7,623 nucleotides of DNA from DATESN01 sp035270785 (GCA_035270785.1 DATESN010000116.1:1-7623), one strand, 5' to 3'; shown: positions 1 through 6,388, counted from the stretch's first letter. The notes: generated from the letters alone by a model not told the origin. Numbers and translations are program-made.

Positions 1-4
1 TTAT

Positions 5-34
5 AGTATATCATAACTTACTCATGGAAGTAAA
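5..34 (-). promoter_or_regulatory. Candidate promoter inside the 3' end of the LysM gene, pointing out of the window
   Basis: On the minus strand a -10-like TATACT (positions 5-10) is directly preceded by TGA (11-13), giving an extended -10. An 18-nt spacer separates it from a weak -35 TTTACT (29-34, 4 of 6 consensus bases). It overlaps the last codons and stop of the LysM gene and could drive the next minus-strand gene, which lies beyond the window. AT-rich DNA yields such matches by chance, so this is only a candidate. Confidence 0.25.
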
Positions 35-1365
35 ATTTTTTGGCCTGAAAAAATACTATCTTTATCTTCTATATTATTAATCAAACAAATTTCGTCAATT
101 TTTGCTGTAGTCTGATAAAAGGCTCTGCAAATACTTGCCAGGGTATCTCCCTTTTGCACGACATATTCTGTCATGATTATGTTTTTTGAGTCAGTACCTA
201 ACTGCACATTTTTACTATTTTCTAATTCCTTCGTCTGCCCTGGTACAATTGCATTTTCCGTCGTACTAGCATCTTTCGTTGTACTAACGTCTTTTGTTGC
301 GCTTGTATTTTCTGTTGCGCTTACGTCTTCTGTTGCATTTGCGTCTTTTGTTGCATTTGCGTCTTTTGTTGCATTTGCGTCTTCTATTGCATTTGCGTCT
401 TCTATTGCATTTGCATTTTCTTGTTCTATGGAATTAGACATTTCGGATGCATTGGTACCTTTTTTAATATTCACAAAATTAACGAGGCTTTTTTCCTTTT
501 TGTTTTTTTCTTCCACGGTATTCCCTGAGACATTATTACTTTTCTCCTTGGAGTTTTTTGTAGTCCATGACTCGATGCTAACGTCTTTGTCTTGATCCTG
601 CAATGCGAAAACAATATAACTCAGTGCCTCTTCCATTCCCTTCATCTTTTCATAATTATTCATCATGGTAATTCCCAATACGCAGACCATAATTAAAAGA
701 GACATGCTAACTGTATATAACCCAAGCAATATTTTAAATTGTGTTTTATACATTTTTTTATCTTCCATAATGGCTCGAAACTTCCTTATGGCTCTATCTT
801 GGTCTCCCTCCACAATGGTTTTTCTTTGCCGTTCATTCCATGCAATCAGATAAATTTGCATTTCTTCATTTCTATCATAATATATGTAATATCCTGGCAG
901 TACTTTTCCCCCAAGTTGGTCGCATATGTAAAACCGTTCTACACCATTATACTTGTCCATTTCCATAAATATCATGTAATTTCTTATGGTATCTGTTAGA
1001 TAATTAACATTAATATGAGAATCTGAACTTTCATTTTTTATGAGTGCTCTTCCAATAATGTCCATATTAGGAAAGAACTTTTCTTTTTCCTCTTCTACAC
1101 TATCCGAATTATCTTCTTTACAAATAGCCCCTCTTACAAAATAGTATTTTTTCCCTTGATCCTCTACTATTTTTCCTAAAAGATAAACCACTTTTTCTTG
1201 TATCATATCCCCAATAGCAATTTGATTTAAATACGTTGCCACGTAGTCTTCTAAGTAAATCTTATCTTCTTCTAATACTTCCCCAATTTGTCGAACGTTT
1301 TTTGGTAATACAAATTCTTCTATGTCTTTTGTTGATTTATTTTGTTCATTACTTACATTTTTCAC
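22..1365 (-). CDS. Single-pass membrane protein with N-terminal MPN/JAB-like region, repeat stalk and C-terminal LysM domain
   Basis: Numbering is from the GTG at 1365 (447 aa). Residues 1-190 are soluble and resemble the N-terminal region of clostridial LysM proteins, with motifs such as KIYLEDYV and PGYYIYYDRNEEMQIYL. I read this as an MPN/JAB-like fold without the metal-binding His/Asp set, which is an inference. A basic stretch (RQRK...RKFR) precedes one hydrophobic segment at about 211-235, predicting an inside N-terminus and an outside C-terminus. Residues 318-371 are nine tandem hexapeptides of the type ANATKD. Residues 400-447 are a canonical LysM (YVVQKGDTLASICRAFY ... GQKILLP), a peptidoglycan/GlcNAc-binding module. 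The frame stays open to a TTG at 1416, but that start has no Shine-Dalgarno. The GTG at 1365 has an AGAAGGGAAGGG-type purine run 7 nt upstream and lies below a candidate extended -10. The gene is separated from galM by a strong terminator, so it is probably its own unit. A role at the cell wall is likely; the exact function is unknown. Confidence 0.8.
   Translation of the reverse strand: MKNVSNEQNKSTKDIEEFVLPKNVRQIGEVLEEDKIYLEDYVATYLNQIAIGDMIQEKVVYLLGKIVEDQGKKYYFVRGAICKEDNSDSVEEEKEKFFPNMDIIGRALIKNESSDSHINVNYLTDTIRNYMIFMEMDKYNGVERFYICDQLGGKVLPGYYIYYDRNEEMQIYLIAWNERQRKTIVEGDQDRAIRKFRAIMEDKKMYKTQFKILLGLYTVSMSLLIMVCVLGITMMNNYEKMKGMEEALSYIVFALQDQDKDVSIESWTTKNSKEKSNNVSGNTVEEKNKKEKSLVNFVNIKKGTNASEMSNSIEQENANAIEDANAIEDANATKDANATKDANATEDVSATENTSATKDVSTTKDASTTENAIVPGQTKELENSKNVQLGTDSKNIIMTEYVVQKGDTLASICRAFYQTTAKIDEICLINNIEDKDSIFSGQKILLP
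253..414 (-). repeat. Nine tandem 18-bp repeats encoding hexapeptides
   Basis: Nine consecutive 18-bp units run in frame through the LysM gene: 253-270, 271-288, 289-306, 307-324, 325-342, 343-360, 361-378, 379-396 and 397-414. Two neighbouring units (343-378) are identical, and so are the two at 379-414. Units become more divergent toward 253. In protein order the products are ANAIED twice, ANATKD twice, ANATED, VSATEN, TSATKD, VSTTKD and ASTTEN. The segment lies between the membrane helix and the LysM domain, so it probably forms an extended Ala/Thr/Asn-rich linker with alternating charge. Confidence 0.95.
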
Positions 1366-1394
1366 AGTTATACCCTTCCCTTCTTCTAGGGAAA

Positions 1395-1403
1395 AATATA
1401 TCA
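1395..1403 (-). promoter_or_regulatory. Candidate extended -10 for the LysM gene
   Basis: Read on the minus strand the sequence is TGATATATT, that is TG-A-TATATT, matching the extended -10 form TGnTATAAT in all but one base. No convincing -35 lies 16-18 nt upstream. Predicted transcription would start near 1388 and leave a leader of about 23 nt before the GTG at 1365. Because a strong terminator ends the upstream operon, this gene needs its own promoter, which supports the call. Confidence 0.35.
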
Positions 1404-1460
1404 CAATGTGTGACAAACTTTTTATCAGAAATTGTCTTGTTTTTTTCTATATCCATCGAC

Positions 1461-1490
1461 AAAAAAAGATACGGCCTCAAAAGCCGTATC
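1461..1490 (-). terminator. Intrinsic terminator of the pfk-dnaX-ebfC-recR-galM unit
   Basis: On the minus strand an 8-bp perfect stem, GATACGGC (1490-1483) with GCCGTATC (1475-1468), encloses a 7-nt loop TTTTGAG and is followed at once by seven Ts (1467-1461). It begins 6 nt after the galM stop codon. This is a textbook Rho-independent terminator. Confidence 0.93.
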
Positions 1491-1496
1491 CCATTT

Positions 1497-2537
1497 TTAT
1501 ATGAATTTATAGATTGTTGTTGTATGATATTCTCTATTTGGTCCAAACACCGCTGACGGAAATTGCGGTTTATTAGCTGTATCTGGATAAAACTGAGTTT
1601 CTAAACAAAGTCCTTTTCTTGGACCATAGGTTGCGCCATTTTTACCATGGGTCTTTTCAATGAAATTACCTGCATAAAATTGAACCCCTGGAAGATCTGT
1701 GTATACTTCCATACTGCGTCCCGCAACTTTATCGTCTACCCTGGCAATTAATTGCAAGGAACCATTATATTCATCCACTACCCAGTTATGATCATATCCA
1801 CCTGTTAGAACAATAGGAGGAAAATCTCCATCAATATCATCCCCTATTCGGCGTGGTTTTAAAAAGTCCATCGGTGTTCCAATAACTGGCGCAATATCAC
1901 CTGTTGGAATAGCGCCCTCAGCAATTGCAGTATAATGACTTGCTTTTATCCATAGCATTTCATCATGAATATTTGGTCCATTATGTCCTGCTAAGTTAAA
2001 ATAAGTATGATTTGTCATATTAATAATTGTATTTTTATCGCTTGTTGCAAAATAAGTAATTGCTAATTCGTTATCTTCATTTAAAGAATACGTAACAGTA
2101 CTGGAGACGTTACCAGGAAATCCCATCTCTCCATCTTTCTTTTTCACGGAAAAAGTGATACTTTCTTTTCCTTCCACAACATCCCAAACCTTTTTATGGA
2201 ATCCAAGTTCTAAATGGCTGTGCAAGTTATTTGGTCCATCATTCTTATCTAATTTATATGTAATCCCGTCCAAGATAAAAGAAGCATTTCCTATTCGATT
2301 GGCATTAGGTCCAATGGTAGAACCAAAATTACTTGCATTCACAAAATAATCTTGTAGCTTGTCATATCCCAATACAACATCATCCATTTTTCCTTCTTTA
2401 TTAGGAACAAATAAATTGACTAAAATTGCACCAAAATCGGTCACTTGCGCTTTTACACCATTTCTATTTTCTAAAGTATATAGATAAATTTCTTTTCCTT
2501 CTTTTGTCTTACCGAATAACTCTTTTGCTGTTTCCAT
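1497..2537 (-). CDS. galM: Aldose 1-epimerase (galactose mutarotase)
   Basis: A cytosolic enzyme of 346 aa, the usual size for the family, that interconverts alpha and beta anomers of galactose/glucose and feeds the Leloir pathway. All active-site landmarks known from bacterial GalM are visible: Arg81 in NANRIG, His106 in GPNNLHSH, His177 (general acid) in TNHTYFNLAG, Asp249 in GGYDHNW and Glu313 (general base) in GLCLETQFYPD. The ATG at 2537 is chosen because AGGGG lies 8 nt upstream. The frame is open to an earlier ATG at 2603, but that would overlap recR by 50 nt and add 22 residues unlike the family. It starts 16 nt after the recR stop and is followed by a strong terminator, so it is probably the last gene of the operon. 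The fold is a beta-sandwich. Nothing suggests damage. Confidence 0.95.
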   Translation of the reverse strand: METAKELFGKTKEGKEIYLYTLENRNGVKAQVTDFGAILVNLFVPNKEGKMDDVVLGYDKLQDYFVNASNFGSTIGPNANRIGNASFILDGITYKLDKNDGPNNLHSHLELGFHKKVWDVVEGKESITFSVKKKDGEMGFPGNVSSTVTYSLNEDNELAITYFATSDKNTIINMTNHTYFNLAGHNGPNIHDEMLWIKASHYTAIAEGAIPTGDIAPVIGTPMDFLKPRRIGDDIDGDFPPIVLTGGYDHNWVVDEYNGSLQLIARVDDKVAGRSMEVYTDLPGVQFYAGNFIEKTHGKNGATYGPRKGLCLETQFYPDTANKPQFPSAVFGPNREYHTTTIYKFI

Positions 2538-2545
2538 ATCATTTA

Positions 2546-2550
2546 CCCCT
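2546..2550 (-). promoter_or_regulatory. Ribosome binding site deciding the galM start
   Basis: AGGGG on the minus strand lies 8 nt before the ATG at 2537 and within the short recR-galM gap. It selects the internal ATG over the in-frame ATG at 2603, which sits inside recR. Confidence 0.75.
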
Positions 2551-2553
2551 TTT

Positions 2554-3150
2554 CTATAATTCGGTTCTTCCTTCCAGTGCCCTAAGCAGTGTAATTTCAT
2601 CAATGTATTCCAAGTCGCCTCCTACCGGTACTCCACTTGCAATACGAGTCACCTTAATTCCTGTCGGCTTAATAAGTTTGCTAATATACATTGCTGTTGT
2701 TTCACCTTCCAAGCTGGAATTGGTTGCAATGATGACTTCATCTACTTCTTCTTGAAGGCGCTGCATTAATTCTTTTAATTTGATATCGCTAGGTCCAACT
2801 CCAAGCATTGGTGATATTGCACCATGTAAAACGTGATATACCCCTGGAAACTTGCCAGTTTTCTCATAAGCTGCTAGATCTCTTGTATTTTCTATGACCA
2901 TAATCATTTTATGATCTCTTTTATGATTAGAACAAATTGGACATACCTCTTGGTCCGTTAATGTATAACAAATTTTACAATAGCATACATTCTTTTTTGC
3001 ATCTAATATAGCCTTGGTAAATCGTTCCACTCGATCTTCTGGCATATTAAGAAGATGAAATGCCAATCTTTGAGCAGATTTTGTTCCAATTCCCGGAAGG
3101 CTTGATAATTCTTCAATCAAACGATTAATATGCCCACTATATAAGTCCAT
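2554..3150 (-). CDS. recR: Recombination mediator protein RecR
   Basis: A 198-aa protein of standard RecR length. It acts with RecO (and RecF) to load RecA onto SSB-coated single-stranded DNA at gaps. Domains in order: an N-terminal helix-hairpin-helix at about 18-30 (LPGIGTKSAQRLA); a four-cysteine zinc finger with C58, C61, C70 and C73; a Toprim domain from about 81, beginning MIMVIENTRDLAAYEKTG and including the signature ATNSSLEGETTA at 142-153; and the C-terminal GVPVGGDLEYIDEITLLRALEGR typical of RecR. Its ATG overlaps the ebfC stop in a TAATG, and its ribosome binding site (GGAGGAGGG) lies inside the ebfC coding end, so translation is probably coupled to ebfC. The ebfC-recR order is widely conserved. 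Confidence 0.98.
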   Translation of the reverse strand: MDLYSGHINRLIEELSSLPGIGTKSAQRLAFHLLNMPEDRVERFTKAILDAKKNVCYCKICYTLTDQEVCPICSNHKRDHKMIMVIENTRDLAAYEKTGKFPGVYHVLHGAISPMLGVGPSDIKLKELMQRLQEEVDEVIIATNSSLEGETTAMYISKLIKPTGIKVTRIASGVPVGGDLEYIDEITLLRALEGRTEL

Positions 3151-3503
3151 TAGAAGGGAAACCCTCCTCCAATTCCTAAACCACCTGTCATTTGGCTCAT
3201 AGCGTCCGCATTCGCTTCTTCTGCCAAGCGAAGTGCCTCATTGGTTGCTGCTACTACTAAATCTTCCAACATTTCAATGTCATCAGGATCTACCACTTCC
3301 TTTGATAACTTTACTTTTAAGATTTCTTTTTTACCAGATACGGTTACTTCAACCGCTCCGCCTCCTGCTTTTGCACTAAATTCCTTTGTTTCTAAATCTT
3401 TCTGATTGTCTTCCATTTGTCGTTGCATTCTTTGCGCTTGTTTCATTAAATTATTCATGTTGCCAGGCATTCCGCCTCCTTGAAATCCACCATGTTTTGC
3501 CAC
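3150..3503 (-). CDS. ebfC: Nucleoid-associated protein, YbaB/EbfC family
   Basis: A 117-aa protein of the small DNA-binding YbaB/EbfC family, which forms dimers that bind DNA with little or no sequence preference. The family core is clear: a Gly/Met-rich start, a long amphipathic helix (NLMKQAQRMQRQMEDNQKDLE), the strand motif VEVTVSGKKEILKVKLSKEVVDPDD, and a second helix with EDLVVAATNEALRLAEE. It ends in a glycine-rich tail. The start is GTG at 3503, 9 nt after a perfect AGGAGG. An out-of-frame ATG nearby is not used. It lies between dnaX (13 nt upstream) and recR (1-nt overlap), the standard location for this gene. Confidence 0.97.
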   Translation of the reverse strand: MAKHGGFQGGGMPGNMNNLMKQAQRMQRQMEDNQKDLETKEFSAKAGGGAVEVTVSGKKEILKVKLSKEVVDPDDIEMLEDLVVAATNEALRLAEEANADAMSQMTGGLGIGGGFPF

Positions 3504-3512
3504 TTTTCTAAT

Positions 3513-3518
3513 CCTCCT
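3513..3518 (-). promoter_or_regulatory. ebfC ribosome binding site overlapping the dnaX stop codon
   Basis: The dnaX stop TAG (3519-3517) shares two bases with a perfect Shine-Dalgarno AGGAGG (3518-3513), giving TAGGAGG. The site is 9 nt before the ebfC GTG. A ribosome ending dnaX would cover this site, so dnaX and ebfC translation may be coupled. Confidence 0.85.
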
Positions 3519-5076
3519 AATTTTCTTCTTCTATTTCAAAATGAATTACTTTCGTTAAATCTATGTAACTATCTTCAAAGTTCTTGGATGGGTCTATACT
3601 CTGAATGGTTACTTCGATCTCCTTACCTGCTACCTGGGATAAAGTTTGCTCAAGTTTTGTTTTATTTTCTGGAACTTTTAAAAAATAATCAGACGCAATT
3701 CCATCTTCCAATACTATAATTAGTTTATTGTCACCACCTAAGCTTAACTTAGCTCCCTGTAAATATTGTTTCATAGGGGCCGAAGTATTACTCACTGTAG
3801 AGGACCATTGATTCACCATTTTCTTTACATCTTCTGGAACCGCTCTATCTAATCTGGGGCGTTCCTTCGTGATCGTGTTTGGAGGTGTCACTCCTTCTTT
3901 TTGAACGATTGTTGATACAATTCCTTTTTCTAATTTCTCTTCAATTTCCCGAATCCGATCGAGAATGGCATCTTCCTTTTTATCCATCGCTGGTTTGCAC
4001 AGTTTAATGATCGCCATTTCAATGAGCACTCTTTTTCCGGAAGCATATTTAATTTGACTTGATAGTTCTGAAAAGATACGAATGTATCTCATAATTGTAT
4101 CAATCTCAATCATTTTTGCTTCTTCTTTGATACGAATGAGATTCTCAGACGAAACATCAATTACGCTTTCTACATCATCGGAGGACTTTGCTAATAACAA
4201 ATTACGCAAGTACCATGTAAAATCAGAAACAAACTGTGTCAATTCCCTTCCTTGCATAACAATATCTTCCAGTAACTCAATACATTTTATAACGTCTCTT
4301 TCAATAATATTCCTCAATAAGTCACTAAAAACGCCTGTATCTACTGCTCCCAAAACATCTAGTACGCAATCGTAGGTAAGTAGTTTTCCAAAGTGGAACG
4401 CCGTACATTGATCGAGGAGACTAAGGGCATCACGCATGGAACCATCTGCGGTTTTAGCAATATAACGTAGTGCTTTCTCTTCCACTTGTATCTTTTCTAT
4501 TTCCATTAATTCATGCAAACGTTCTGTTAATGTTAAAATGGTGATTCGTTTATAATCATACCTTTGACAACGCGATAATATGGTAATCGGTATTTTATGT
4601 GCTTCTGTTGTTGCTAAAATAAAAATAACGTAAGAGGGTGGTTCTTCCAATGTTTTTAAAAGTGCATTGAATGCTCCTATAGAAAGCATATGGACTTCAT
4701 CAATAATATAAACCTTATATTTACCCTCTGCTGGGGAGTAAGATACCTCATCTACAATTTCGCGAATATTGTCCACTCCATTATTAGAAGCTGCATCAAT
4801 TTCAATTACATTCATGCTAGCGCCTGCCGCTATTGTAAGGCAGCTAGTACAAGCTCCACAAGGACTTCCATCTACGGGGTGTTGGCAATTTACTGCCTTT
4901 GCAAAGATTTTAGCCACGGAAGTTTTTCCCGTTCCTCTTGTACCGCAAAAAAGATATGCATGTCCAATACGATCTGCATTTATTTGATTTTTTAATGTTG
5001 TTACAATATGATCCTGTCCTTTTACGTCTGAAAAAGTATCTGGACGGAACTTTCTGTAAAGAGCCATATATGACAT
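3517..5076 (-). CDS. dnaX: DNA polymerase III subunit gamma/tau (clamp-loader ATPase)
   Basis: A 519-aa DnaX, the motor subunit of the clamp loader that opens and places the beta clamp at primer ends. The start MSYMALYRKFRPDTF matches the family's usual beginning. Visible in order: Walker A GTRGTGKTS (45-53); a zinc module with C64, C73, C76 and C79; Walker B VYIIDEVH (122-129); sensor-1 region LATTEAHKIP (154-163); the SRC arginine-finger motif (168-170); and sensor 2 in DGSMRDALSLLDQ. After the domain III collar, the C-terminal part is divergent, as expected for tau. A U UUU UUA heptamer occurs in frame at 3679-3685 (around Leu466). A -1 shift there would end after five more codons. It begins 17 nt after the phosphofructokinase stop, so it appears co-transcribed with it. 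No ffs or tRNA gene lies immediately upstream, unlike in some Firmicutes. Confidence 0.98.
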   Translation of the reverse strand: MSYMALYRKFRPDTFSDVKGQDHIVTTLKNQINADRIGHAYLFCGTRGTGKTSVAKIFAKAVNCQHPVDGSPCGACTSCLTIAAGASMNVIEIDAASNNGVDNIREIVDEVSYSPAEGKYKVYIIDEVHMLSIGAFNALLKTLEEPPSYVIFILATTEAHKIPITILSRCQRYDYKRITILTLTERLHELMEIEKIQVEEKALRYIAKTADGSMRDALSLLDQCTAFHFGKLLTYDCVLDVLGAVDTGVFSDLLRNIIERDVIKCIELLEDIVMQGRELTQFVSDFTWYLRNLLLAKSSDDVESVIDVSSENLIRIKEEAKMIEIDTIMRYIRIFSELSSQIKYASGKRVLIEMAIIKLCKPAMDKKEDAILDRIREIEEKLEKGIVSTIVQKEGVTPPNTITKERPRLDRAVPEDVKKMVNQWSSTVSNTSAPMKQYLQGAKLSLGGDNKLIIVLEDGIASDYFLKVPENKTKLEQTLSQVAGKEIEVTIQSIDPSKNFEDSYIDLTKVIHFEIEEEN

Positions 5077-5093
5077 GTGTACTCTCCCTGTTT

Positions 5094-6167
5094 TTAATCT
5101 CCGAAACTAATACCCAACATTTTAGCTTCTTGCACAATGGTAGCTTCTGGAGAAAGCATTTTAAGTTTACCTGCAACTTCTTCTAGTGGAACTTTTACAA
5201 TTTCACGATTTCTATATCCAACCATAAATCCATATTCACCATTCAAAATTAATTTCCCGGCTTCGGAGCCAAGCCTAGAAGCGAATACTCTATCATATGG
5301 ACATGGGCTTCCGCCTCTTTGTGTGTGTCCTGGAACCGTGACACGAACTTCTTGTCCCGTCTTTTTAAAGATCTGATCAGCTATTTCATAGGATACACTT
5401 GGAAAGGTATAATTTTTCAACTTTTCTTTGTATTCTTTTTTTGATAACTTAGCATCTTCTTTAGAAATAGCACCTTCTGCTACTGCTAAAATGGTAAAAC
5501 GGCTTCCTGATTCTGAACGCTTATTTAGTGCCTCAACCACTTTATCAATTTCATATGGAATTTCTGGAATTAAAATAATATCTGCTCCACCTGCCACACC
5601 TGCATTTAGTGTAAGCCATCCCACCTTATGACCCATTACTTCGACAATAAATACACGCCCGTGGGAGGCTGCTGTTGTATGAATACAATCTATAGCAGAC
5701 GTGGCTATATCCACCGCACTTTGGAATCCAAAGGTCATATCAGTTCCCCAAAGGTCATTATCTATCGTCTTTGGAAGAGTCACAATATTTAGTCCCTCTT
5801 CTCTTAAAAGGTTTGCTGTCTTATGCGTTCCATTACCACCTAAGATGACAAGACAATCCAGATTTAAGTTGTAATAAGTTTGTTTCATCGCTGCTACTTT
5901 ATCAAGTCCATTTTCATCTGGTTCTCTCATTAGTTTAAATGGAGTTCTAGAACTTCCAAGAATTGTACCACCTTGGGTTAATATACCTGAAAACTCAGCG
6001 CTTTGCAACATTCTATAATTTCCATAAATAAGTCCTTTAAATCCCTCTAAGATTCCATAAATTTCCACCTCATTAGAACAATTATATAATGTTTTTGCTA
6101 CGCCTCTCATGGCTGCGTTTAATGCTTGGCAATCGCCTCCGCTTGTTAACATACCAATTCTTTTCAT
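5094..6167 (-). CDS. pfkA: 6-phosphofructokinase family enzyme (probably ATP-dependent; mixed ATP/PPi signature)
   Basis: Phosphorylates fructose 6-phosphate to fructose 1,6-bisphosphate, the committed glycolytic step. It has 357 aa, longer than E. coli PfkA (320). Motifs: N-terminal phosphate loop LTSGGDCQALNAAMRG (7-22); GGNGT at 110-114; catalytic PKTIDND at 132-138, with Asp136 the expected base; SHGRVFIVEVMGH, the F6P-binding segment; and VPGHTQRGGSPCPYDR near the C-terminus. The Gly at 113 (E. coli Gly104) favours ATP, whereas Lys133 (E. coli Gly124) is the residue usual in PPi-dependent enzymes. Asn112 replaces the usual magnesium-binding Asp103, and the MGR motif reads MGH. The donor therefore cannot be settled by reading. 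The ATG at 6167 has AGGAG 6 nt upstream. It is the first gene of the dnaX unit, behind a promoter at 6297-6325 and an approximately 120-nt leader. Confidence 0.93.
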   Translation of the reverse strand: MKRIGMLTSGGDCQALNAAMRGVAKTLYNCSNEVEIYGILEGFKGLIYGNYRMLQSAEFSGILTQGGTILGSSRTPFKLMREPDENGLDKVAAMKQTYYNLNLDCLVILGGNGTHKTANLLREEGLNIVTLPKTIDNDLWGTDMTFGFQSAVDIATSAIDCIHTTAASHGRVFIVEVMGHKVGWLTLNAGVAGGADIILIPEIPYEIDKVVEALNKRSESGSRFTILAVAEGAISKEDAKLSKKEYKEKLKNYTFPSVSYEIADQIFKKTGQEVRVTVPGHTQRGGSPCPYDRVFASRLGSEAGKLILNGEYGFMVGYRNREIVKVPLEEVAGKLKMLSPEATIVQEAKMLGISFGD

Positions 6168-6183
6168 ATTGATCTCCTTACTT

Positions 6184-6232
6184 TTGTTACTTATCTTATT
6201 ACTCTTCTTAATACTCTTTATTATTACTCTTT
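6184..6232 (-). repeat. Near-tandem 12-bp repeats in the phosphofructokinase leader
   Basis: On the plus strand TTATTACTCTTC (6196-6207), TTAATACTCTTT (6208-6219) and TTATTACTCTTT (6221-6232) repeat with 10-11 of 12 bases shared and a single extra base before the third. A weaker unit, TTGTTACTTATC (6184-6195), matches 9 of 12. In the transcript these read as repeated GAGTAATAA-like units just upstream of the AGGAG (6174-6178). They may be a protein- or RNA-binding site or simple AT-rich slippage; I see no way to decide. Confidence 0.6.
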
Positions 6233-6296
6233 TGTAGGTAACTCTATTCTATTTACAAGCTATTAGCAAAAATAAGTAATTTTAAACGCTACTTTT

Positions 6297-6325
6297 ATTA
6301 TATATTATTTTGCTTGTTACCACAA
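6297..6325 (-). promoter_or_regulatory. Sigma-A-type promoter of the pfk-dnaX-ebfC-recR-galM unit
   Basis: On the minus strand -35 TTGTGG (6325-6320) and a perfect -10 TATAAT (6302-6297) are separated by exactly 17 nt. Transcription would start near 6290, giving a leader of about 120 nt before the phosphofructokinase ATG. It is the best promoter-like sequence in the window and lies just downstream of the preceding gene's terminator. Confidence 0.7.
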
Positions 6326-6349
6326 CTTTTTCGTAAATTATTTCTATAA

Positions 6350-6388
6350 AAAATAAAATTAAAAGAACTCCACTTGGGAGTTCTCTTT
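6350..6388 (-). terminator. Intrinsic terminator after the SGNH esterase gene
   Basis: On the minus strand GAACTCC (6383-6377) and GGAGTTC (6371-6365) form a 7-bp stem around the 5-nt loop CAAGT, extendable by flanking A/G-U pairs, followed by TTTTAATTTTATTTTTT. It begins 5 nt after the stop codon. T-runs on both sides mean it could also work on the opposite strand. Confidence 0.85.

Noticed and set aside
253..414. Short regular repeats as a possible CRISPR array
   Set aside because: Units are contiguous 18-bp coding repeats with no spacers and are explained by the hexapeptide stalk.
173..595. Plus-strand open frame rich in Phe/Val/Ala/Ser with repeats, looking like a membrane protein
   Set aside because: It is the antisense reading of the 18-bp repeat region and stalk of the LysM gene, with no ribosome binding site; the repetitiveness comes from the minus-strand gene.
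2538..2603. Upstream in-frame ATG extending galM by 22 residues into recR
   Set aside because: It would overlap recR by 50 nt and the extra residues do not resemble the family; the ATG at 2537 has a good AGGGG at 8 nt.
3978..3989. AAA AAG run in dnaX (codons for MDKKEDA) as an E. coli-like frameshift site
   Set aside because: The heptamer is T AAA AAG, with only five As, so the P-site tRNA would mispair after a -1 slip; it is not a good slippery site.
5077..5093. Small cytoplasmic RNA or tRNA gene upstream of dnaX, as in some Firmicutes
   Set aside because: Only 17 nt separate the phosphofructokinase stop from the dnaX start, so there is no room for one.
4690..5186. Several open frames on both strands overlapping the dnaX start and phosphofructokinase end
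   Set aside because: They lie across well-supported coding regions, have no ribosome binding sites and resemble no family; they are frame shadows.
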